A stretch of 34,692 nt of DNA. Origin: VBDM01 sp049802235 (GTDB lineage Bacteria > Pseudomonadota > Gammaproteobacteria > Burkholderiales > SG8-39). The number at the start of each line of letters is the position of its first letter. The stretch's first letter is position 1. The translations under genes were made by a program, and so were the position numbers. The stretch is from contig JBARMB010000086.1 of assembly GCA_049802235.1 (NCBI GenBank), forward strand, positions 1 to 34,692. The letters are read 5' to 3'. Positions 24,021 to 33,590 of the stretch are shown here, in pieces. The notes beneath the pieces were generated by a model, which searched no databases, was not told the DNA's origin, and saw only the letters and a program-made list of their open reading frames with translations.

Positions 24021-24995
24021 TTAAGGCAGAAGGATCGTCGAGCCGGTGGTCTTGCGGGCCTCGAGATCGCGCTGCGCCTGCGCCGCGTCCTTGAGCGGAT
24101 AGCGGTGATTGACCTCGATTTTCACCTTGCCGGAGAGCACGATGTCGAACAGGTCTTTCGTCGTGGCGACCAGGTCATCGCGCTTGGCCGTGTAGGTGGC
24201 CAGCGTCGGACGCGTGACGTAGAGCGAGCCTTTTTGCGGGAGGATTCCCAGATCGAACGGCGGCACCGGTCCCGAAGCGTTGCCGAAGCTCACCATCAGT
24301 CCGCGCGGCTGCAGGCAGTCGAGCGACGCCATGAAGGTATCCTTGCCGACCGAGTCATAGACCACCGGCACACCCTTGCCGCCGGTGAGCGCTTTCACCC
24401 GCTCGACAAAATTTTCCTTGCGGTAGTTGATGCAGTGGTCCGCGCCGTGCGCCTTTGCAAGCGCGCACTTCTCCTCGGAGCCGGCGGTGCCGATCACCGT
24501 CGCCCCGAGCGCCTTCAGCCATTGGCAGGCGATCAGTCCGACGCCGCCGGCGGCGGCGTGGAACAGTATGGTCTCGCCGGCCTGTACCTTGTAGGTCCGG
24601 CGCAGCAGGTACTGGACCGTCATGCCCTTCAGCATCATCGCCGCCGCGGTCTCGAACGCGATTCCGTCCGGAACGGTGACCAGCCGGTCGGCCGGCATGT
24701 TGCGCACCTCGGAATACGCGCCGAGCGGTCCGCCGGCGTAGGCGACGCGGTCACCGGGCTTGACGTTGGTCACTCCCGCGCCGACGGCCTCGACGACTCC
24801 GGATCCCTCGCTTCCCATCCCGGAAGGAAGCGGCACCTTGTACAGGCCGCTGCGCTGATAGACATCGACGAAATTGAGCCCGCAGGCCTTGTGGCGCACG
24901 CGTGCCTCGCCCGGCCCGGGTTCGCCCACCTGGACGTCTTCCCACTGCAGGACTTCCGGCCCGCCCTGTTGATGAATTCGAATCGCTTTCGGCAT
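24021..24995 (-). CDS. qor: NADPH:quinone oxidoreductase (zeta-crystallin type)
   Basis: 324 aa medium-chain dehydrogenase/reductase without the structural zinc cysteines, the QOR type, reducing quinones with NADPH. Motifs: N-terminal MPKAIRIHQQGGPEVL, LNFVDVYQRSGLY, the Rossmann motif AAAGGVGLIACQWLKALGA and the NADPH-binding ATVIGTAGSEEK. ATG 24995 has an ideal AAGGAGG (complement of 25001-25007) 5 bases upstream, implying strong translation. It is probably a stand-alone gene: the FIST gene upstream ends 105 bases before it, and the two-hairpin repeat follows its stop. Confidence 0.93.
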   Translation of the reverse strand: MPKAIRIHQQGGPEVLQWEDVQVGEPGPGEARVRHKACGLNFVDVYQRSGLYKVPLPSGMGSEGSGVVEAVGAGVTNVKPGDRVAYAGGPLGAYSEVRNMPADRLVTVPDGIAFETAAAMMLKGMTVQYLLRRTYKVQAGETILFHAAAGGVGLIACQWLKALGATVIGTAGSEEKCALAKAHGADHCINYRKENFVERVKALTGGKGVPVVYDSVGKDTFMASLDCLQPRGLMVSFGNASGPVPPFDLGILPQKGSLYVTRPTLATYTAKRDDLVATTKDLFDIVLSGKVKIEVNHRYPLKDAAQAQRDLEARKTTGSTILLP

Positions 24996-25100
24996 TTCAT
25001 CCTCCTTGTTAAGAACTTGGGATCCCGATATCCGGAAAACCGGCCGCGCCCCGCGCGCTGGCCCACTCTTGAGCCTGAACCTCGATCCCGATTTCCGCTT

Positions 25101-26213
25101 TCATGTGAACAACGTCAGCACGCCGGTATATCCGTACAGCCGGTCGTGCGAAATCTCGCCACTGCAGAAAAATCCCACCATCGGAAAGTCGCCCAGCTCG
25201 CGCCGGATCAACTTGAGCTCCGCCGATTTTTCCCCGAACATCTGCGCCCCCCGGCCGAGGCACGAATAATACAGTCCGCCGCGGGGCGCGCCGCGCAAAT
25301 CGGCGCCGATGCTCGTCAGCATGCGCCGCAGGTCCTCGCGCGCCGCATTGCCGTCGCGCCTGCAGAACATGACGCTCATGCCCTCTTCGACCGGCGCGCC
25401 GATCGCGATCAGCTTCTTACGCGGGTCGATGCCGACCAGGTTGCGCGCGGTGTAATCGCCGGTGTCCGATCCCGGCACCGGCAGGCCGACGAGAATGTGA
25501 TGCGCTGCACGATTCAGATCGCACGCCAGCGCTTCGCCGATGTCCTGGCGAAACACATCCAGCGCTGGCCTGCCGTCGAGCGTCACGATGATATTGCGCT
25601 CACATTCGGTGACGCGGTGGCGCGCCGGCAGCGGCGAACAGCCCTGGGTCAGCCGCGTCGCGACGGCGATATCCGAGGAAAACACCACCCCGGAGAGCCC
25701 TCCGGCAAGCACCTCGTTTGCGATCTGCACCGGACGGGCGCGCGAACTCGACAATCCGCCTACAAGAAAGCCTGACTCGACCTTGCGCGACATGTCCTCG
25801 ATCAGTTCCGGAATGTCGTCGGTGTTGGGGTCGCCGTGGACCACGGCGAAATGCGCCGCCGCCGCGCCGGTCGCGGTACGGACGCCCGCGCGGGGCAGGC
25901 GCGCTCTTCCAGAGAATACGCGAAACGTGCCCTCCGGAAACGTCCCGACCATGACCGAGAGTGCAGGCTCGTCGAAGTATTCCACGCCGGTCGCAATGAC
26001 GCCCACGCCCACTGTCCCGATCCATTCGTCGATGCCGGTTTCCCGCTTCAGGTGCTCAAGCAGTTCCGGCGCGTGACGGGTGTAGTGATCGCTGAAATAC
26101 AGGAAGCCGAGATTGGCGCCCGGCGGAACCGGCTCGATTCCCTCAAGGCAGCGCCGCGCCGCCTCCCGCCAATCCCGTGCGCCGGCATGCGCATGACGGA
26201 ATGCCAGGTTCAT
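25101..26213 (-). CDS. FIST-domain sensor protein
   Basis: 370 aa with FIST N (about residues 15-210) and FIST C (about 220-360) domains and nothing else. FIST domains are small-ligand sensors, often thought to bind amino acids, and are usually attached to or encoded near signalling outputs. Recognisable features are GIDEWIGTVGVGVIATG, SGFLVGGLSSSRA and the C-terminal CLGRGAQMFG…GFFCSGEI. ATG 26213 overlaps the stop of the phaM-like gene (ATGA), so the two are co-translated. There is no signal peptide or membrane segment, so it is cytoplasmic. The upstream extension (to 26270) is unconserved. The output partner is unknown; the coupling suggests PhaM. Confidence 0.85.
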   Translation of the reverse strand: MNLAFRHAHAGARDWREAARRCLEGIEPVPPGANLGFLYFSDHYTRHAPELLEHLKRETGIDEWIGTVGVGVIATGVEYFDEPALSVMVGTFPEGTFRVFSGRARLPRAGVRTATGAAAAHFAVVHGDPNTDDIPELIEDMSRKVESGFLVGGLSSSRARPVQIANEVLAGGLSGVVFSSDIAVATRLTQGCSPLPARHRVTECERNIIVTLDGRPALDVFRQDIGEALACDLNRAAHHILVGLPVPGSDTGDYTARNLVGIDPRKKLIAIGAPVEEGMSVMFCRRDGNAAREDLRRMLTSIGADLRGAPRGGLYYSCLGRGAQMFGEKSAELKLIRRELGDFPMVGFFCSGEISHDRLYGYTGVLTLFT

Positions 26214-26569
26214 TTCTTCGGCGGATCGGTCCGGCCGGAGGCCGCGCTCTGTTGCAACGCGCTCCACCACGCCTCCGCCAGGGTGGCGGGATTACTGCCT
26301 GTCTGGTTCTCGGCGCCGGCCGGCTGGGCCGACTGCACCATCGCGCCTTGCATGGCCGCCAAAGTCGACTTCTGCACCTCCAGGCCCTGGATCGTCATGC
26401 GCAGCACGTTGAGATTGATATTGAGCCAGTTCTCGACCAGTTTCAGGTCGGCAATGCGCTTGTCGATCTCGCCCGGATTTACCGCCGGCGTCGTCATGCC
26501 CGCCATCGGCAGGCCCATCGGGCCCCACAGGCTCTTCAGGAACTCGAACGGATCGGGAGGCTGGCTCAT
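26210..26569 (-). CDS. phaM: PhaM-type polyhydroxyalkanoate granule regulatory protein
   Basis: 119 aa. The N-terminus (PFEFLKSLWG…) and core (EIDKRIADLKLVENWLNINLNVLRMTIQGLEVQKSTL) match PhaM, which in Ralstonia activates PHB synthase PhaC1 and links granules to the nucleoid. The C-terminus here ends in SGRTDPPKK with few basic residues, so the strongly basic DNA-binding tail of Ralstonia PhaM is essentially absent. DNA attachment may be weak or supplied by another protein. ATG 26569. Its stop overlaps the FIST start; the patatin gene stops 33 bases upstream on the same strand. Confidence 0.8.
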   Translation of the reverse strand: MSQPPDPFEFLKSLWGPMGLPMAGMTTPAVNPGEIDKRIADLKLVENWLNINLNVLRMTIQGLEVQKSTLAAMQGAMVQSAQPAGAENQTGSNPATLAEAWWSALQQSAASGRTDPPKK

Positions 26570-26602
26570 GGCGGCGGCCGGCAGACAGAGGGAAAATCGA
26601 GT

Positions 26603-27754
26603 TTAGGCCGGCGAGCCCAAAAACTCCAGCACCTCGCCACGCTGCGCCATGGTGTCCTGATAGCCGAGATCGATGAGCGCGCGGCAGAACCCTTTCTCGA
26701 ACAGCAGGTAGCTCGCCAGGTTCGACCCATTGCGGTTCATCGCGCCGATGCCGCGCAGCAGGAAGCGGATCGCCCCGGGCAGCTCATGCAGAAAGCGCAC
26801 CGCAAGGCGCTCGATCGGCTGGCTCGGAGAGATCACGAGGACCTTGACCGGGCGCAGCGGCAGGCCGGCTTCCCTCAACTTGTCCGGCGGGATCAGGCTG
26901 ACGGTGCGGTTGATGCGTTGCAGCCTCTCGATGTCGACGTAGAGGCTGTCGAGGAAAATGCTGTTCAGCGCGTGGCCCGCGATCTGCGCCAGCGAAGGAT
27001 ACAGGCTGCTGCGTATCCGGGGAGGCTCGACGCTCGCGGTGTGCCGGCCGGTCCCGATCACGAGCACACGGTCGGCGCCAAGGTGGAGCGCGGGGCTGAT
27101 CGGCGCGATCTGGCGCATCGAACCGTCGCCGAAGTACTCGCGGTTGATCTTCACCGCCGGGAAAATAAAAGGCAGCGCCGAGGAAGCCACCAGGTGCTCG
27201 ACCCTGAGCGGCATCGCCGCGCCAATGCGCTGCGTTCGTTCCCAGGCCTCGGTGCCGGGCCCGCCCTGGTAGAAGGAGACGCTCTGGCCCGACGAATAGC
27301 CCGAGCAGGTAATCGATACCGCGTACAGGCAATTGTTGTCGATGTTCTCCTGGATGCGGCCGAAGTCGAGGTTGCGCGACAGCATCTCGGCGAGCGGAGC
27401 ATTGTCGAGCAGGGCCACCGGACTGGAACGCGAGATCAGCGTCAGCGCGGCAAGCCAGCGCGCCCCGCCTTTGGCGACGCCGATCGGGTCGGAGCGGTAG
27501 ACGTGGCGGGCGTGGAAGTTCTCCCACACCTCGAGCAGGTTGCCCACCGCGACATCGAAGTTGTCCGCGAACACCGCGAGCGTCGCCGCGTTGACTGCGC
27601 CGGCCGAGGTGCCGCAGAGGATGGGAAACGGGTTCCGCTCCGGAAATGGCAGCAGTTCCCTCACCGCTTTCAGCACGCCGACCTGGTAGGCCGCGCGTGC
27701 GCCGCCACCGGTCAGGATCAAGCCCGCTTTCGATTTGGTTGATTGTGGAACCAC
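26603..27754 (-). CDS. Patatin-like phospholipase
   Basis: 383 aa serine acyl hydrolase. Motifs in order: oxyanion GGGARAAYQVG (about residues 16-26), nucleophile GTSAG (Ser50), and the Asp of the catalytic dyad in FGDGS (Asp210; the family usually has DGG or DGA). Likely substrates are membrane lipids or, given the neighbouring PhaM-like gene, lipids on storage granules; the latter is inference. It starts at GTG 27754; the ribosome site is weak (GGGCGG). No signal peptide or membrane helix is visible. It probably heads a transcript with phaM and the FIST gene. Confidence 0.9.
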   Translation of the reverse strand: MVPQSTKSKAGLILTGGGARAAYQVGVLKAVRELLPFPERNPFPILCGTSAGAVNAATLAVFADNFDVAVGNLLEVWENFHARHVYRSDPIGVAKGGARWLAALTLISRSSPVALLDNAPLAEMLSRNLDFGRIQENIDNNCLYAVSITCSGYSSGQSVSFYQGGPGTEAWERTQRIGAAMPLRVEHLVASSALPFIFPAVKINREYFGDGSMRQIAPISPALHLGADRVLVIGTGRHTASVEPPRIRSSLYPSLAQIAGHALNSIFLDSLYVDIERLQRINRTVSLIPPDKLREAGLPLRPVKVLVISPSQPIERLAVRFLHELPGAIRFLLRGIGAMNRNGSNLASYLLFEKGFCRALIDLGYQDTMAQRGEVLEFLGSPA

Positions 27755-27819
27755 CGCCCGGGCCCGGTTATGATTGAGTGCAGCGCCATGCGCCGCTCGG
27801 CTCGGCCGAGTTTAGCCGC

Positions 27820-30126
<2,307 letters not shown>

Positions 30127-30262
30127 CGAAAATTCCAGGATGCAGATCGTTATCGTGCGGCACCATCATAGCCGAATTCAGTCCCCGCCGCGGCGCGTTC
30201 CACGGCGTCATCACCGCAGCGTTCCGCACGTCGATCAGATTGCGCCGCGATCCGATCGGCGT

Positions 30263-30370
30263 ATGCTGGTGCTCATGCCCTGCTTCACCCTTTTCCTCGC
30301 TTTCATGGTGCTCGCCGGTTGTGCCATGCCGTCCGGGCACTACGGGCGTGGCAATCCCGGAATCGAGTAG
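30263..30370 (+). CDS. Very small lipoprotein (hypothetical)
   Basis: 35 codons from ATG 30263 (or 31 from ATG 30275). The hydrophobic stretch FTLFLAFMVLAGC is a good lipoprotein signal with lipobox LAGC. It leaves only about 17 residues, AMPSGHYGRGNPGIE after the Cys, before the stop. No clear ribosome site. It is divergent from maeB and 89 bases before the aminotransferase start. It could be a real tiny lipoprotein or a truncated relic of one. Confidence 0.4.
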   Translation: MLVLMPCFTLFLAFMVLAGCAMPSGHYGRGNPGIE

Positions 30371-30459
30371 CTGACCGCCGATGAGCTGGACTGGTACAGT
30401 TGATTTCGACGCGATTGAACCGGCGCGGTATGATGCCGGCAAGCTCCGACAGCACACTC

Positions 30460-31635
30460 ATGAAGCGCGACGTCAGCCCGATTCTCGCGGCCCGCATGGC
30501 CGACATCGAGCCGTTCCACGTGATGGACGTGCAGAACCGCGCACACGAGCTGGAAACGGCGGGTCGACGCATCATTCACATGGAGATAGGCCAGCCGGAT
30601 TTCGCGGCGCCACCGCGGGTCGCCGAGGCAGCCATCGCGGCGATCCGGTCCCGGCGGCTCGGCTACACCGCTTCAGTCGGCATTCCCGAGCTGCGCCAGG
30701 CGATTTCGGACTATTATCGAGAGCGCCTGGGCGCGAACGTACCGCCCTCGCGCATCGTGGTCACCGCCGGCGCTTCGGGCGCGTTGCTCTTGACGCTCGG
30801 GGTTCTCGTCAATGCCGGCGACGAAGTGCTGATGCCGGACCCCTGCTATCCCTGCAACCGGAATTTCGTGCGCCTGTTCGGCGGCTGTGCGCGAACGGTC
30901 CCGGTCGACGACAGCCAGCAATACCAGCTCACGGCGGCGGACGTGCGCGCGCACTGGAGCGGCGCGGTACGCGGCGTGCTGCTCGCCTCGCCTTCCAACC
31001 CCACCGGCACCATGATCCCGCGTCAGGAGCTGGGACAAATCATCGACTGCGCGCGGGCGGCGGGCGGATTCGCGGTTATCGACGAGATCTACCAGGGACT
31101 GGTCTACGACGAAGCGCCTTCGACGGTGCTCGAAATCGCCGACGACGTGTTCGTCGTCAACAGCTTTTCCAAGTACTTCAACATGACCGGCTGGCGCCTG
31201 GGGTGGGTGGTCGCCCCCGAGCCATACGTGCGCGAGATCGAGAAGTTGGCGCAGAACGTTTTCATCTGTCCGCCGGCGCCGGCGCAGTACGCGGCACTTG
31301 CTGCGTTTCACCCTGAAACCATTGACGTGATCGAGGAACGCCGGCGCGAGTTCCAGCGCCGCCGCGATTACATGGTCCCGGCGCTGCGCGAGCTGGGGTT
31401 CCGAATTCCGCTCATGCCCCAAGGGGCGTTCTACATCTATGCCGGCTGCGAGCGCTTCGCCGCCGACAGCACCGGGTTTGCGCTGCGGATACTCGAAGAA
31501 GCGGGCGTCGCGATCACGCCCGGCCTGGATTTCGGCTCGAACCGGCCGGAGTGCTACGTGCGTTTTGCCTACACGCGCTCGCTGGATGATCTCAAGGAAG
31601 GCGTCGAGCGCATGGCGCAGCTGTTGCAGCGCTAG
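30460..31635 (+). CDS. PLP-dependent aminotransferase, class I/II (fold type I)
   Basis: 391 aa, of the aspartate/alanine aminotransferase-like group. Visible: HMEIGQPDF near the N-terminus, GASGALLLTLGVL phosphate-binding turn, SPSNPTGTMI, DEIYQGLVY, and the Schiff-base Lys in NSFSKYFNMTGWRLGW, with the substrate-carboxylate Arg in YVRFAYTRS near the C-terminus. Substrate not assignable from sequence; betaproteobacterial members are usually annotated as generic aminotransferases. ATG 30460 (MKRDVSPILAARMADIEPFHVM) matches the family start; ATG 30430 would add ten residues. Neither has a good ribosome site. Confidence 0.9.
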   Translation: MKRDVSPILAARMADIEPFHVMDVQNRAHELETAGRRIIHMEIGQPDFAAPPRVAEAAIAAIRSRRLGYTASVGIPELRQAISDYYRERLGANVPPSRIVVTAGASGALLLTLGVLVNAGDEVLMPDPCYPCNRNFVRLFGGCARTVPVDDSQQYQLTAADVRAHWSGAVRGVLLASPSNPTGTMIPRQELGQIIDCARAAGGFAVIDEIYQGLVYDEAPSTVLEIADDVFVVNSFSKYFNMTGWRLGWVVAPEPYVREIEKLAQNVFICPPAPAQYAALAAFHPETIDVIEERRREFQRRRDYMVPALRELGFRIPLMPQGAFYIYAGCERFAADSTGFALRILEEAGVAITPGLDFGSNRPECYVRFAYTRSLDDLKEGVERMAQLLQR

Positions 31636-31727
31636 GCCGCCATATCCGCACAGCGTGGCAAGCTGGACGACTATCGCGCCACGCCGAGCCTTGCGAAGCT
31701 CAGCGTGCGGTCAAAGTGCACAAGGGA

Positions 31728-32432
31728 TCAGGCAGAGTTGCGCGCCAGTTGCTGCTGGCGTTCTACGCGACGCACCGCCTGCTGCAGCCGCTCCTTCTCC
31801 GCAATGACTTTCTGCGCGTACTGGCTGGACGCGTCCGAGAGCGCGCCGTTGTAGGACTGGAGGCCTGCTTCGAGGCTGCCGGTACGGCGGATGTACTCCT
31901 TGAGGATGCGCGCCCCGAGAAAAATATTGGTCGTCGGGTCAAGCATCGATTCCTCGCCGCCGGCCTCCGCGAGCTTGTCCTGGTGGTGCTTCGGCATCAC
32001 CTGCATCAGGCCCTTGGCCCCCACGACGCTCTCTGCGATCGGATTGAAACGCGATTCGATCGCCATCACCGCAAGGATCAATAACGGGTCGAGACCAACC
32101 TCCTGACCGGCATCATGTGCGGCGCCCACCAGTTGCTCGGTAGCGCCCGATGCAATCCTGTAACGGCGCGACAGGTAGCCAGCCAGTGCCCGGTATTTCG
32201 GATTGTCGGCATCCTCGCTCCGCTCGACCAGCGATTCCGTCCCGTAGCGGATGGGACCAAACGCCGCGGAACGGATGGTACTTTCGTCCAGCATGGCCTG
32301 CCCACCGCGAACCACGACGAACAATACAGCGGCAAACCCGATCAGGGCCAAACCATGGTGAAGCGTCGCTGCCAATCGTCCCAATCGTCCTAATCGCCCT
32401 TGCAACCACTGTTTCAATTCGGCTATGTTCAT
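31728..32432 (-). CDS. Lytic transglycosylase, SLT family (membrane-anchored)
   Basis: 234 aa. One N-terminal membrane anchor (about residues 27-42, ALIGFAAVLFVVV) is followed by a periplasmic domain with the SLT catalytic Glu126 in AVMAIESRFNP, then GAKGLMQVMP and YNGA motifs. It cleaves peptidoglycan glycan strands. The C-terminus is a Gln/Arg-rich helix (AEKERLQQAVRRVERQQQLARNSA). ATG 32432 is fixed by AAGGAGG (complement of 32441-32447), 8 bases upstream. The promoter and a palindromic operator-like site lie about 200 bases upstream in an AT-rich island (see 32613-32661), so regulation is likely unusual compared with its neighbours. Confidence 0.92.
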   Translation of the reverse strand: MNIAELKQWLQGRLGRLGRLAATLHHGLALIGFAAVLFVVVRGGQAMLDESTIRSAAFGPIRYGTESLVERSEDADNPKYRALAGYLSRRYRIASGATEQLVGAAHDAGQEVGLDPLLILAVMAIESRFNPIAESVVGAKGLMQVMPKHHQDKLAEAGGEESMLDPTTNIFLGARILKEYIRRTGSLEAGLQSYNGALSDASSQYAQKVIAEKERLQQAVRRVERQQQLARNSA

Positions 32433-32612
32433 CGCACATCCCTCCTTGCCTAGCTGCCAAGCGGCAGAAAGCTCCTGCGAAAAGCCTGCGTGTATCGCAG
32501 GCACTTCTGAAGAAACAAAAATAATCCTTTTTCTTCAATTAGTTTTGACCGTCATCAACAGATCAATACAGCGACATTGCACTTCCCATCAAAAGCAAAG
32601 CGATATCTAAAA

Positions 32613-32627
32613 TGGTGCATTGCACCA
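32613..32627. promoter_or_regulatory. Palindromic operator-like site over the lytic transglycosylase transcription start
   Basis: TGGTGCA-T-TGCACCA, a perfect 7+1+7 palindrome. With the -10 at 32633-32638 (minus strand), transcription should begin near 32626, so the site covers about +1 to +14, a repressor position. Its core TGCATTGCA recurs at 32694-32702 upstream of the -35. Confidence 0.6.
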
Positions 32628-32632
32628 AAACA

Positions 32633-32661
32633 ATTGTAAACAAATACTTGTTTTGAGTCAA
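32633..32661 (-). promoter_or_regulatory. Near-consensus sigma70 promoter for the lytic transglycosylase
   Basis: Minus strand: -35 TTGACT (32661-32656), 17-base spacer, -10 TACAAT (32638-32633). It is the best promoter match in the window. It gives a leader of about 190 bases before ATG 32432. The surrounding 32500-32720 is far richer in A/T than the rest of the window. Confidence 0.7.
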
Positions 32662-32693
32662 TGGAATACTCAACAATGATATCAAAGTGTTAC

Positions 32694-32702
32694 TGCATTG
32701 CA
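32694..32702. promoter_or_regulatory. Second TGCATTGCA core upstream of the promoter
   Basis: TGCATTGCA with imperfect outer symmetry (minus strand ATTGCAATGCAGTAA). It lies about 35 bases upstream of the -35, on the opposite side of the promoter from the perfect palindrome at 32613-32627; the two centres are about 78 bases apart. Confidence 0.45.
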
Positions 32703-32777
32703 ATATCAAAAAATGGGGGCACTTGCCAGAAAAATCCCAGCTTCACTGCGCGACGGCCTGACAAGATACTCACGCCA

Positions 32778-32861
32778 TTCGGCAGCGTAGCCGGGGCAAT
32801 CTCTCTTCTGCCGAACGTCTGCGGTCAGCCCAGAACGCGAGGTCCTAGGGGCTGGCCGCAG
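32778..32861. repeat. Two inverted repeats in the gap after the histone-like gene
   Basis: TTCGGCAG (32778-32785) pairs with CTGCCGAA (32808-32815). Next to it CTGCGGTCAGCCC (32819-32831) pairs with GGGCTGGCCGCAG (32849-32861), 13 bases with one mismatch. Together they probably form the mRNA 3' end of the histone-like gene (minus strand, stop at 32878); no T tract follows. The remainder of the 445-base gap 32433-32877 is the AT-rich promoter region of the lytic transglycosylase; no other gene is seen in it. Confidence 0.55.
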
Positions 32862-32877
32862 TTCATTCGTAACACAC

Positions 32878-33204
32878 CTAAGGCCGGGAACCTGTCGGAA
32901 AAGGCCAAGCTGCTGCAGGGTTCAGCGCAGTTCTTGCCCCGGGCGTTGCCGCAGTGGACGGCGTTGGAGCTACCGTTCCGATCATCGGCGCAGCTGGTTT
33001 CGCCGTGGTTCTCTTGGCTTTAGTCGCCGGCTTCCTGGCCGCTTTCTTCTTTTTGGGTGTCTTTTTGGCCGCCTTTTTCCCGGCGGATTTCTTCTTGGCC
33101 ACCTTCTTCTTTGCCGGCTTTCCTGCCGCCTTCTTCTTCGCCTTCTTCTTTGCTGCCCTCTTTGTCTTTTTCTTCGCGGGTTTCTTCGCTTTTTTCTTGG
33201 CCAT
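32878..33204 (-). CDS. Lysine/alanine-rich histone H1-like protein
   Basis: 108 aa. Residues 1-72 are almost only Lys, Ala, Arg, Pro and Gly in KKAxKK / AAKK repeats (MAKKKAKKPAKKKTKRAAKK…), the low-complexity pattern of bacterial histone H1-like and AlgP/PhaF-tail proteins that bind DNA by charge. The C-terminal 25 residues are different, ending TALNPAAAWPFPTGSRP, a proline/aromatic tail that I recognise as recurring in betaproteobacterial proteins of this type. It is likely a nucleoid-associated protein. ATG 33204 has GGAGG 7-8 bases upstream. It lies 60 bases downstream of the DUF2442 gene. Repeat-rich DNA makes length variation between strains likely. Confidence 0.85.
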   Translation of the reverse strand: MAKKKAKKPAKKKTKRAAKKKAKKKAAGKPAKKKVAKKKSAGKKAAKKTPKKKKAARKPATKAKRTTAKPAAPMIGTVAPTPSTAATPGARTALNPAAAWPFPTGSRP

Positions 33205-33264
33205 GACCAGCCTCCATCAAGAGTTAAAGGAACAACACACCAAATCCGTCCATACAGGCACGGG

Positions 33265-33552
33265 TCATTCACCCCCCGGGACAAGTCCCGGCGAGCCGAA
33301 TTCTCTACCCGCTCTGCTCGAGAGCAGATCCTGGTACAGGATGTCGGGATCGAACTGTATCCCGCCATCCCATACCACCGTTGCCGCTTTCTGATCCACG
33401 GCAACGCGGCAAAACTGTTCCACGTCGCGCCAGGCGCTGAAGACGCCCACTTCAAGAAGGTTCCCGAGGAACACGCTTCCCTCGAGTCCGTCATCGAAGC
33501 GCAGCCAGAGCCTGTAGTCCCGTGAAGCCTTGCAGTCAGTCACGCGATGCAT
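33265..33552 (-). CDS. DUF2442-family protein
   Basis: 95 aa. The pattern MHRVTDCKASRDYRLWLRFDDGLEGSVFLGNLL…FDPDILYQDLL is that of DUF2442, small proteins of unknown function often encoded near toxin-antitoxin-like or regulatory genes. ATG 33552 is chosen because AAAAGGAG lies 7 bases upstream; a GTG two codons earlier would sit on that ribosome site. The C-terminal codons contain a perfect hairpin CCGGGAC-AA-GTCCCGG (33276-33291). It follows nrdB by 38 bases, which include the 14-base palindrome ACGGCTGCAGCCGT (33567-33580), so it may be in the nrd transcript. No toxin-like partner is visible. Confidence 0.75.
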   Translation of the reverse strand: MHRVTDCKASRDYRLWLRFDDGLEGSVFLGNLLEVGVFSAWRDVEQFCRVAVDQKAATVVWDGGIQFDPDILYQDLLSSRAGREFGSPGLVPGGE

Positions 33553-33590
33553 GCCCACTCCTTTTCACGGCTGCAGCCGTACATTACGGC

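Noticed and set aside
23907..25775. A 622-codon plus-strand open frame across qor, the repeat and the FIST gene
   Set aside because: It spans the hairpin repeat and two opposite-strand genes; no domain visible.
33265..33552. Toxin-antitoxin module
   Set aside because: DUF2442 genes are sometimes next to DUF4160 partners, but neither neighbour (nrdB, histone-like gene) is toxin-like.
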